From NCBI RefSeq assembly GCF_010183535.1, contig NC_071329.1, positions 6,510,001 to 6,574,000 on the forward strand: DNA of 64,000 nt, in the 5' to 3' direction. Origin of the DNA: Caenorhabditis remanei (lineage: Eukaryota > Nematoda > Chromadorea > Rhabditida > Rhabditidae). The translations under genes and the position numbers were made by a program. The notes beneath the pieces were generated by a model, which was not told where the DNA came from, did no database searches, and worked only from the letters and a program-made list of their open reading frames with translations. Shown here one piece after another: positions 21,731 to 31,672 of this stretch (positions are counted from its first letter, which is position 1; every line of letters begins with the position of its first letter).

Positions 21731-24217
21731 TTACAACAAATTCCTATAAGAAAATGAATATCGATGGAAAAATAGCACGATTCGCAGGAGTTTAGATTGC
21801 AATTCATTATTTGATGTATGAAGAGTTTTGAATTGTCTCATGATCTTCATGTGCACATCCGTATCCACGATTTTCCATTTGCTGCTTTCACTTGCTAACA
21901 TAAAATTCAAAAAATCCACTGATCTACCATAATAAGTCCACTTATTTTCTGCCAACAATATAGCCATCATTTCAACAACTGCGTTAATGTACTTCACATT
22001 TTCACACGCTGATTTAAATTGCTCCCAACTCATTTTATGGATCAGAAGCCGTTCCCAAATCCGATATCCATTAACGAACACTTCTGAATTCTTTGTCACC
22101 GCATTTAAAGTCTCCAGAAATATAACATCTAGCAATGAGTCCGGTAACAACTTTCCGACAGTAATCGAGTTCAAAACGCCATCCGTTATTATAATGGAAT
22201 CGTTGATGATATTTGTGTAAATTGTTTTTTTCATTGCTTTACATTTCTTGAACAGACGTCTCAAAACTATCTCGATTTCAAGAAAACTCCATTTGTCCAG
22301 ATTCTCAGTTTTAAACATTTTGGACAATGCTCGAACCGCCATGCCTTTCAAGCCATCATCAAATTCGTGTTCATCCAGAATAGATAGCATCATTTTTAAG
22401 CAATCATCGAGCTCATCACGTTCATAGATATCAAAATTGACGTTTAGTGAGGTGATGAGTCTACGAAGACATTTTTGAATAAAAAATGACTTTTTAGTAG
22501 ATATACTAAGACTGAGAGATTTCAGCAATGAGTATGCTGTACTGTAATTGAACAAGTTGACTCCAATAATTTCAACATCCTGAGCCAATGTTTCTGAAAA
22601 AAAAAACAAGTTGCGCTCTCTTCAATTCCTAAAAAGACTCACCCATTACAACAGCTGTCTCCAAATTCGAATGTTTTTGAGCAAATCTTTGAAGCTCCAT
22701 TGGCGTCACAGCTGTTTGAGAACAGTCAATAAACAGCAATTGCTTCATTTCGACGCCAGCATCCAACATCTTTTCCATCACTCCCAACCGAGGCATAACT
22801 CGTTCTATATCAGATAGATCTCTGTAAGAAGGGTAATTTAAAGGAGGACTGAAGTCATATTTTTTATTTCAGATTATGATACTTCAGAAAGTCCAGAGCA
22901 ACTTCCACCATTGGATCATTTACTAATTATCGCTCTAAACGCTCTAAATTCACGTTTTCTCGGTTCAAAAGGAGCCTTCGTGGAAAAGTTTTCCCACGCT
23001 AATTTTCCCCCGTGTAGTCCTCTCGGACAAAATTATTTCTCAATTTCGCGTTTTCTCGATTTTTCAACAAAATTTCGGGGTTTTTTTCTTTTTTTACGAT
23101 ATAAATTTAAAAAAAAACACAAAATTAAAAATCGAGAAAACGCGAAATTGAGAAATAATTTTGTCCGGAAAGTATAGTCGAGAGAAGCAGAGTTTTTTCT
23201 CGAACCGACTCAGATTTTCACTGTTTTTGATCTAATTTCGCTATGTTTGAAAACTGTTATGTAAATTATTATGAAAATAGCAAAAGTAAGTCAGAAAATG
23301 TGAAAATCTGCGTCTCTTGGCAAAACTTTCCCGTTTGCGGTGGAGCGCAGTTGTAAAAGGGTGAGCTGCTAATAACTCACTCTGTATTTGAAACATCCAA
23401 ATATCTTAACTTCTTTAGTCTTGATAACTCATTGAACCCCTTACTATGCCCAATATCTATATTACACATTTTCAGAACTTCAAGGTTTTGAAGACTTTTG
23501 ATTCCTTTCAGTGATTGGATAGTAGAAGATGATATATCCAAAACTCGGATATTGGGAAAATGCATACAAAAGTTGGGGAATCTTGACCATTTATTGAATT
23601 TCCTTCGACTGATATCGATACTTTGAAGTGATGGAAGAAGTTTGGAAATCTGAAATTAACTATATGTACTATCAACCAACTGATATCAGCTAACCTCTCT
23701 CGCCCAATTCTTCGGAAACCGCTCCTTTCCAGTTATACCTAAATGAGCCAAATCTTTCCGCGAATTCTCATTGAGAGCTACCTTCAAAGCAGACGCAATA
23801 TCAATAACTGGGTAATCTGAAAAATTCAAGAAATCAATAATTTTTTGTTTGGATAAAAACTCACTGTCATTATCTGCAAATTGGTCATATAGATTTTCTA
23901 TATTTTTCAAAGAAAGCGACACCAAATTGAATGCTGATAGATGTCTCATGTCCAAATCCTCTGAGCATCTCATATCAATTTTTGTAATGCTCAAATTATT
24001 TTTCGAGTCTTCCAATATTTTGAAATAATAATTTGGATTGATACTAAGAAGTTCTTTGAAAATCACATCACTACATTTAGCATCCAGAAGGAAGGGTATT
24101 GAAATTGTTTCTATAATTTGTGAGGTTATAAAATCTACGTAGGGATAGTCATTTACCATTATGAACTCCTTCGGCAACAGATTTCGCAGAAAACTCGAAC
24201 AACGTTGGGAAATGCAT
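21731..24217 (-). CDS. ZYG-11/ZER-1-like LRR-armadillo protein A, 6 exons, 579 aa
   Basis: Probable substrate-recognition subunit of a CUL2-type ubiquitin ligase, by resemblance to the ZYG-11/ZER-1 family. Minus exons: 24217-24157, 24110-23865, 23816-23695, 23649-23381, 22821-22643, 22593-21731; total 1740 bp, one frame. The N-terminal part (SIPFLLDAKCSDVIFKELL, about 22-40) resembles the Leu-rich box of that family. Leucine-rich repeats follow at about residues 65-230 (LLPSLQSIDIS, FPNIRVLDIS, LQNLEVLKM, LKKLRYLDVS). The C-terminal ~285 residues are helical and ARM-like. At 579 aa it is shorter than ZYG-11 (about 800 aa from memory), so it may belong to a shorter nematode branch. TTTCCCTTTAG one base before the ATG looks like a trans-splice acceptor. 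A paralogue with the same exon structure lies directly upstream. The family call rests on recalled motifs. Confidence 0.65.
23024..23170. repeat. Palindrome in intron 4 of ZYG-11-like A
   Basis: CGGACAAAATTATTTCTCAA at 23028 is mirrored by TTGAGAAATAATTTTGTCCG ending at about 23167. The match continues inward through TTTCGCGTTTTCTCGATTTT. Arms are about 42 bp and nearly perfect, with an AT-rich loop. Confidence 0.85.
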
Positions 24218-24218
24218 T

Positions 24219-24232
24219 CTAAAGGGAAAACA
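24219..24232 (-). promoter_or_regulatory. Probable trans-splice acceptor of ZYG-11-like A
   Basis: On the minus strand TTTTCCCTTTAG ends one base before the chosen ATG. No upstream exon with matching phase is seen. Confidence 0.45.
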
Positions 24233-25255
24233 GGAGAGAACAGAGCAATAATCAATTAATTCCACTAATTAGATGGGCAGTGAATAGTCAAGAGTCAATA
24301 GACTAAACGCAGCCGTAATTGGTCTTGTTTGAATGACCCGCGTTCGCGCGCTTCTGTGTTTCCCGGGTTCGCTCTCGAGTTCTTGTCTCGTGGGAAATAC
24401 AGGGAACAATCACAGGGTTGTCGGATATTTATTTTAATTTATTCCTTGAGATTTTGAGGAGGCGTTGCGGTCGCGTCATGTTCACTACTGATATACAGTA
24501 CCGTGCAAAAAGAAACGAACTTTAGCCGTTTTAATTTGAAATTGTCCAACATTGAGAGGAGATCATTGTGATTCTGATTGTTTTTTGTACAGACACTGCC
24601 TAGAGAGTTATGGTCATTTTAAGATGACAGCTCAGAAACCGCAGTATTTTGCACTGAAATGGGACGATTTGAGGGAGAAATTACTTTTCCGAGATGTTAC
24701 TTAGGCTTAAGTTACAAGGGAGTGTCTGTACGAAAAAGTTGTCAACTACAAAAATGAAGCTCTTTCTCTGTATCTGTACGATCCATTAAACAACTACTAG
24801 GTCCGACAATCAGAATTGCCATGCCACAATCTCAAAGTTAGTCTATTTCAACTGAAAACGGCCAAAGCTCGTATATTTTTGCACGGTACTGTAACTGTTA
24901 TTCCGCAATTTTCAAAATATAACTGACTAGTAGAACCGAAAATGGTGGGAAATTTCATGACTCGAAATTATATTCTGCAAAAGCTCTCTAATGAACAGAT
25001 TATTCACAGACATTTTTTTATACCGAAACGGTATTTTCATAAGTGCATACTCCAGAGAAGAAGTTTTAATTTATTTGACACATTTGAATACAATCTCTGA
25101 AGACGTAAAAAATGAACATTATGAACAAATCGAAAAGCAAAATTCAAAAATAAAAAATATGAGCACACGATAATTGGATTCTTCAGAAAAGACGAGAAAA
25201 AACTTCAAAAGTATTAAAAATGTAACAGAAAAGAACAATGATACATAAAAATTCT
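24233..25255. other. Intergenic between tandem ZYG-11-like paralogues
   Basis: About 1 kb separating the two same-strand paralogues. It contains the MITE at 24501-24896. A 60-codon plus-strand frame at 24991-25173 has no support as a gene. Confidence 0.5.
24501..24896. repeat. MITE with TACAGTACCGTGCAAAAA terminal inverted repeats
   Basis: Starts ACAGTACCGTGCAAAAA and ends TTTTTGCACGGTACTGT. Inner arms share CTAGAGAGTTATGGTCATTT-type words with 1947-2389 and, more weakly, 28578-29140. Confidence 0.85.
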
Positions 25256-26640
25256 TTAGCAAAATGAGATTAACAAATCAAATGTCAAGATTTTCAACAC
25301 CTCAAATCGTAGCGGATTTCCAATTCCTTCAAAAACATTGTAGTGCTCGATTAGTTTCAAGTGCAGCCCCTTTTCAATCACATATTTTCTACTTTTCTCC
25401 GATTTTTCCAGGATAAATTGCAATATTTTCAAGCATCCGCCATAATGTCTATACTCTTTTTCTGCGAAAACATTATCCACCATTCCAAAAACCGCAATGA
25501 CATATTTCACATCGTCACTCATGCATTGTTGTTCCCAGTTCATCGTTTCCGTTTGAAGTTTTGTCAGAACTGGAAGATAAAATAGACACATGTGGGGTGC
25601 TATAGTGAAAGCTTTGGTTATATTCAGAAAAATAACACTGAGAAGAGCATCAGGTATCTGTTGTCGAGCAGTCACTGCATTCATAATTGATTCAACGATT
25701 CCGAATAAGTTTTGGATGAGGTGCATATGCATAGTTCTCTTCATAGCGTTCACTTGTTTGAACAGACGTCTCAAAACTATTTCAATCTGCAGGAATGACC
25801 ATTTTCCCAAGTTTTCCGTTTGAAACATTAGAGACAAGACGCCGACTGCATTGTCTCTTGTCCAACTATCGATGTAGTGTGTTTCCATAATATAGAGCAT
25901 CACCTTCATAGAGTCAGCAAGTTCCGATCGACTCATGTCATTGAAATTGAATCTGAGGATACTTTTCAGTTCTTGTAGACAAATCCTTATAAAAATGCTT
26001 TTTCTGTTAGAGATACTGTAGTGCAGTGATTTAAGAATATCTCCAGTTTCACAGAAGTTCAGAAGATTGACATTAGGAACTTCCGTTGGTTCGTTCGTGT
26101 TTTCTGAAAAAAAACAAAGTTTTTAAAATACTGTTACAAAGCTAGAAGACGGAAACTCAGGGGTGTGGGTTTGTCCCTAGATAGAGGAAACCCCCCACTA
26201 AATCTGATGACAAATAATAGATGCCTACAACGTGAAACAGATTTTTCGTCGTTTTTACTTACCCATGGCAACAATTGTCTTCAAATTCGGATGTCTTTCA
26301 GCAAATCTCAATAGCTGGAATCGTGTGACAATAGTACAAGAGCAGTCGATGCATTTCAATTGGTCCATTAGAACATCCGAAATCAACAACTTGTCTATAA
26401 TTTTGCAAAAGGGATTATAACGATCGTTAGGGGAACTTCTGAAAGATTTTATAGTTAACAAGAGAGCTTCTGAATAATAAACTCACTCTGTCTTGGAAAT
26501 GTCCAAATATGTCAACTTCTTCAATTCCGACAACTCTTTGTAACTATCAATGCATGTTATATATACATTACACATTTTCAGCACTTCCAGATTTTGAAGA
26601 TTTTTAATTCCTTGGAGACTTGTTATATTTGTATTTGATA

Positions 26641-28445
26641 CCAGCCTATCTGCCTCGCCTTCGGCGATTCAGTCGGCTGGCCTCTCCTCATTCACGTGGT
26701 CACCTTCTCTCAAGCGTGCCCGCATGGCCGAGTGGTCTAACACAGGTAAAACGGGGAAGCCGAGAAATGGGGTGATCGGCAGCCCGGGGGAGACCTGCCA
26801 GGGAACAACTGGCAGTTCAAACCCCGGGCTGCCGGCAGCCTGCCTTTGGGCTGCTGGCGGTTCAAAATTTGGGCAGCACCTACCCCCTATTATTGGTATT
26901 ATACTTCGTTCTGAATACGATTTCTACCTAATTAGTCCTATATTTAGTTATCAATGTGTTTTAATGTAGTATTGTAATTCCTTCATCGTTCATTTTCCCA
27001 TATTCTCCGGACTTGTGATTTTTTTTCGATTTTCACTCAATCTCTTTCACTTGAAAACAAGTTACGGCTGATAAACAGAGATGTTTTTAACTAATTTTCT
27101 TTTTGAAACGATAACCTACCGACTTACCTCATTTCCAACTGAAAACATATTAATTTCGTTTCAATAAGAAATTTAGCGAAACAACCCCATTTTCATTTAA
27201 AGGTGTTTGAAAACCGACTTCCGCCACAAGGCCCAAAAAATAAGAATTTTCAACCGATTTTCATTTCGGAGCAGTTAAAACTTACTTACTTACCTTTTTA
27301 TCCACCTGAAATCATATATTAGACTGTTCCGAAATGAAAATCGAAAGGAAACTATTTTGATTTTCGAAAAGCCGATTTTCGTTGCCAAAGTCCAAATTTT
27401 GTTTCGAAAAAAAAAACTTTTCTACAAGTGTCGGAAAACATAGAGTAGTTTCATTGTTTTAACACTTATCAAAATTTCAGAAGTGTAACTGGAAACGTTA
27501 TGTTGATTCATGAGTCATTTAGTACTCTGAACAAGACTTTCGAACATTGGGAATTTGGCAACACTAACTAATTGAAAGTTACACTGTATAATTTACCGTA
27601 ACACCTCTAATGAGGTGTCCACAAAGAACTATGTTCAACGCGGTATATCTTTTTCCTTAAAGGAGATATCAAAAAGTTGCCAACAGACAAAACATAGCTG
27701 AATACTTATAAAATATTTCTTCAGTTGGAAAAAATGTGATAGCTCATGAAGCAGTTGAGATATTGAGCTCCAAACTCTTCCTACTGGGAGCACCTATATT
27801 ATAGGTATTACTGTATTTAATCTTGTTATCCTAATCTACATTCTATGAAAACGTTATCTTCTTATCTCTTTTCTTCACTCTATCGGAAATCTGATTACAA
27901 GAACTTGTTAAAATCACTATAGACATACACCCTGAACCACCATTCGGCCGCCACTGGCCTGCCAACAAGCAACCACTGACCAACCCGCGGTTCTTCAGCC
28001 GCCGTTCAGCCGCCAATCAGCCACTTTATCAAAATTATTAAATTTTTAGAAATAAAGACTGTCATTAGACTAGAAAGGATTCTGAGGTATCGTACATAAA
28101 TTTTTTTCCACAAAAGTTGCGGTTTTCTATAGAACTCTAACAATTTTTACTTTGGACCACTTTTGGACTGTTTGCGGTCTGCCGGCCACCAGTCGGCAAC
28201 CCTTCAGCTGTTCGCGGTTTTTCGGCTGCCGACCGGCCATCCTTCGCCTGTTTGCGGTTCTCAAGCCGCCGACCACCCCATTTCTCGGCATCCCCGTTTT
28301 ACCTGTGTAAAGCGGCTGTCGCTGTCCAAAGCACGACAGTTCGGTTTTGCCCGCTGGCTCAGTTTCTCTTCTCTTTCCAAAACCGTTGCGGACAGTGCCT
28401 CAGACAAACAGACAAACACCACTTGTCTTTTATATATAAGAATGA
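26641..28445 (-). mobile_element. Non-autonomous Helitron-like element, 1805 bp
   Basis: Read on the minus strand it begins TCATTCTTATATATAAAAG and ends in CTGG. A short hairpin (TCGCC-GAA-GGCGA) lies just before the end, inside a wider CCAGCC/GGCTGG palindrome. It sits between a host A and a host T with no target duplication. These are the Helitron hallmarks: 5' TC, 3' CTRR, a terminal hairpin and A^T insertion. It encodes no Rep/helicase protein. Inside are a tRNA-like segment (26715-26837), an inverted repeat (26742-26785 against 28262-28305, CAGGTAAAACGGGG) and degenerate GC-rich repeats built on GCCGGCC and TTCAGC words (27940-28020 and 28160-28280). The CTGG end is a less common form than CTAG. 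Confidence 0.8.
26715..26837 (+). repeat. tRNA-like Pol III promoter sequence within the Helitron
   Basis: ATGGCCGAGTGGTCTAA is a near-ideal A box of the tRNA-Leu/Ser type, and GTTCAAACCCC about 90 bp downstream is a B box. The spacing is longer than in a plain tRNA without an intron and the stems do not pair cleanly. It is probably a tRNA-derived SINE-like segment captured by the element and not a functional tRNA. Confidence 0.5.
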
Positions 28446-28577
28446 TGTTCAAAATTCGGAGATTGGGGAAAGCCATACAAAAGGAAGAGAATTGAAAGTC
28501 TTGACAGAATTCCCTTTTACTGATATCTATGCTTTCGAGTGATGGAAAAAGGCCAGCGATCTGAAAGAGAGTACCAG

Positions 28578-29140
28578 TGTACGGTAGTGGCCATAAAGTA
28601 TGCGACACTTATATTATAAGTTCACGGTCTGCTGTCGCAGGGTGTTAAAGGCGCATCTAATTTGTTAGAAATTTCAGAATGGTCTCGTAGTTGAAAAAGA
28701 TCAAATACCGTATTTTCGAGTTTCGTAGGTCTCAAAATAAATGCAAATAATGTTTTTCGTTTCGAGACCATTTCGAACAAATTAGATGCGCCTTTAACAC
28801 CTTCCTATAGATTGTTTATGGAGTCTATATGTTGATGAAACTCTTCATTTTTGTAGTTGTCAACTTTTTTGTACGGGCACATCCTATGAAATAAATTTCT
28901 TTTTATCAGTGCTAAAAGGATAGATTTTTAAGATATTTATTTTGACCATTGATAACGTCTTAAGATGTTCTTGTACAAAATAGTGGTCAACTACAAAAAT
29001 GAAGATCCAGTTTTGATCTATACACTCCATAAACAATCGATATCGTGAGACTATCAGGGAGACCGTCTCAAACTCACAAAGTTGACCATTTTCAACTAAA
29101 AACTGCAAATGTCGCATTCTTTATGACCAATGCTGTAGCT
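28578..29140. repeat. Nested MITEs in intron 3 of ZYG-11-like B
   Basis: The outer element is bounded by GCCATAAAGTATGCGACA and TGTCGCATTCTTTATGACC-type ends and has GTAGTTGTCAACTTTTTTGT on its left arm. Within it, 28640-28805 is a separate palindrome with GGTGTTAAAGGCGCATCTAA / TTAGATGCGCCTTTAACACC ends. One element has therefore inserted into another. Confidence 0.75.
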
Positions 29141-30204
29141 GAGCAAATAACCCGAAATGCCAATTAACTAACCTCATTCACCCAGTTCTCTGCTAACCTC
29201 TCTGACCCCCTTAAACCCAGATGAATAAGTCCATTCCTCGAGTTCCTATTCAATACTGTCTTCAGAAGTTGCTCGACATTTATGGTGTCCTTATCTGAAA
29301 GAAAAACAGTTATTTGATATTTTTATAATTGTTAAGGACGTATACAAAAGATTGGCAAACGTTAGTTTGAAATCAATCTCATGTTTCCTTTGCAAACCGA
29401 TAAATTCAAACTTACGTTCTCGATCTGGAAACTTAAGTCGAAGATTTGCAATATTCTTCAAAGTAAGAGATTTTAAACTGAATGATGATAGATTAAGAAC
29501 GTCATATGTTTCTAAGCAATCAACTTCAATTTCTGTGATTTTCAGTATATCTTTGAAGTTTCTCAAAATCTTAATATCCTCTGAATTAAGACGAAGGAGC
29601 TCTTTGTATATCGCATCACTAGGCCTTGGATCCAAACAAAATGGTATTGAAATTGTTCCTGAAAATTGTTTTCAGTTGAAATGTTCCCACTTTAAATTCT
29701 CACCACGATTAAATCCTTCAGTGACAGCTTCTACAGCAAACTCAAAAAGAGTTGGAAAATGCATTTGGAAAAGCGAAGATACGTTTGCCACGTATATGAT
29801 GTACTTGATGGCTTCGGCAAAATGAGTGGCCAGAAATCAATACTACAAACGGGACAGTGATGGGCCTCGTTTGGATTTCTGCCTTAGAGTGTAACGTGTC
29901 TCGTAGGAGATCTGTGGGCTAATGAGTGTACTCATACACAGAAAAGTAGAACAAATAGAGGGATTTTCGATAAAAATGGACACAAATATTGAGTTGAGTG
30001 GAACGAGCTTTTTGAAACATCGACCAGCAGAGTAGAATTTTTTAGGTACAAAAATATTTTCACAGTCTGGTTCCATTCCTTCTGATGACAGAACATTCTC
30101 TGATTTCCAAAAATTTTCCTGAATGCGATAGGAACAAAATCTCAACAGATTCTGTTTTTCGTGTCATTTTAAGCAGCCCAACACAAGAGCTTTCGAACAA
30201 AAAA

Positions 30205-30787
30205 GGCTCCGGGACATTTCACAGCTAGACGTTTCGCAGCCGAGACATTTCGCAGCCAGACGTTTCGCAGCCAGACGTTTCGCAGCCAGACGTTTCGCAG
30301 CCAGACGTTTCGCAGCCGTGAGCTCCACAGCCTCAAGTGGACCGTTTTTTCAGTGATAACTTGACTTTTTCAATTAATTAATTGTTTGAGAAGTTATATA
30401 GAACATTTTTTGTGATTTTGAATAAGGGGACCACGAGAAATTTTGCCCAAAAACCCACAAAAAAAACTTTTGTTGAAAAATATGGAAAAATAGGGTTTTC
30501 TCGTAGAAGTAGTCGTACAAACAGAAAGTTTAGTTTCAGAAACTGACGAAAACCACTACTTCTACGAGAAAACCCTATTTTTCCATATTTTTCAACAAAA
30601 GTTTTTTTTGTGGGTTTTTGGGCAAAATTTCTCGTGGTCCCCTTATTCAAAATCACAAAAAATGTTCTATATAACTTCTCAAACAATTAATTAATTGAAA
30701 AAGTCAAGTTATCACTGAAAAAACGGTCCACTTGAGGCTGTGGAGCTCACGGCTGCGAAACGTCTAGCTGCGAAATGTCCCGGAGCC
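30205..30787. repeat. Palindrome with a tandem repeat in one arm
   Basis: GGCTCCGGGACATTTC at 30205 is mirrored by GAAATGTCCCGGAGCC at the right end. The arms match closely through CACAAAAAAAACTTTTGTTG to a loop of about 40 bp near 30515-30555. Only the left arm carries five or six copies of the 15-bp unit GCAGCCAGACGTTTC (30230-30320). Confidence 0.85.
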
Positions 30788-31050
30788 ACAAAAAAGTATT
30801 ACAAAAAAAAGGTGCTCTCAAAGAAATTACGAGCAACTCACTTCAACTCTGAAAATTTAAACATAGCCCTTTCAATCTCAAAACTTGGGACGGAACTTTC
30901 AGAAATAGTAACACTACAAAATACTAATAATTTCCGCTGATAGAAGAATTCGGCGGGCTGACTTTGACCTCGTTTTTCTCAGATACAAGACCTCGAGGGC
31001 AATATATATTTGGAATTAGCGTTTTCTCTTTTTTTTTCGGTGACCTTCCC

Positions 31051-31263
31051 TAGTACACGGTGATTTTTTCGGTACCACCCCCTTTCCTTCTAACGAGTTT
31101 TTCTCGAAAATTGCTTAAAATTTTCCCAATATTTTCTATAATTATCCGAGGTAACTGGAGGATCTATAGCAGTTAAAAAGAATTTTCCGAACATTTTCAG
31201 CCATTTTTGAGAAAAACTCGTTAGAATGAAAGGAGGTGGTACCGAAAAAATCACCGTGCTAGT
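31051..31263. repeat. Foldback element
   Basis: CACGGTGATTTTTTCGGTAC is mirrored by GTACCGAAAAAATCACCGTG, and TCTAACGAGTTTTTCTC is mirrored by GAGAAAAACTCGTTAGA. Non-coding. Confidence 0.8.
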
Positions 31264-31672
31264 AAGAAAGGGGGGATCTGAAATGACGTTGTATTTTTCC
31301 GTGAACTCCAAAATCTTCACTTGAGAAAATACTAAAATATATAACACGTGGAAAAACTAAACCAGGGCACTTTCATAGGGAACGAATAAAAAAAAATCAT
31401 TGAAACACGTCAGTCTTCATTTCATGAGAACACTTGATAGAATTATATGGGAAGCAAGTAAAGTGAGTTTGTAATAGCCAAACGAATCAGCTCAATGTGT
31501 TAAATTTTCAGGCAAGAAATCAGATGTCACGAAAACTGATACTGGATTGAGAAGATAATTGCAATGCAACAAATTGTTTGCAATGTTTTTGGGTCATTTG
31601 GTTGCAACGCAAGCCAGGCTAAGGATTCTGTCAAATTCAGGTGTAGTTATTCTCTGTATATGTTTCCCCTGT

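Larger units (their letters stand above)
25256..29764 (-). pseudogene. ZYG-11/ZER-1-like paralogue B, disrupted by a Helitron in exon 4
   Basis: Tandem paralogue of the gene at 21731-24217. Exons: 29764-29704, 29658-29416, 29294-29173, 28560-28446 plus 26640-26487 (one exon split by the insertion), 26438-26263, 26103-25256. Exon sizes are 61, 243, 122, 115+154=269, 176 and 848 bp, against 61, 246, 122, 269, 179 and 863 bp in paralogue A. Without the insertion the frame is open for 572 codons with every splice site in place. The disruption therefore looks recent, or still segregating in the population. LRR motifs (LFPSLESIDIS, FPNLRILNI, LQNLEVLKM, LKKLTYLDIS) match paralogue A. As assembled the gene cannot encode the full protein, because the inserted sequence runs into a stop. 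It could produce an N-terminal LRR fragment. Confidence 0.8.
29765..31672. other. Repeat-filled intergenic region before the satellite
   Basis: Lies upstream of the disrupted ZYG-11-like gene and before the satellite array. It is dominated by two foldback elements (30205-30787 and 31051-31263). No coding exon is supported; the frames at 29843-30145 and 31090-31347 overlap repeats. Confidence 0.5.

Noticed and set aside
24991..25173. 60-codon plus-strand frame as a gene
   Set aside because: AT-rich, no domain, no splice or regulatory support, located between tandem paralogues.
26724..26969. 81-codon plus-strand frame as a gene
   Set aside because: It lies inside the Helitron and covers the tRNA-like segment. 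Composition follows the GC-rich repeats.
26641..28445. Helitron acting as a new intron that restores the host protein
   Set aside because: A good internal donor (CAG followed by GTAAAA near 28301) and an acceptor-like GGCAG near the 3' end exist, but joining them shifts the frame. Precise restoration by splicing is not supported from sequence alone.
28163..28608. Plus- and minus-strand frames of about 110 codons as separate genes
   Set aside because: The minus frame is exon 4 of ZYG-11-like B running into the Helitron end. The plus frames are shadows over Helitron repeats.
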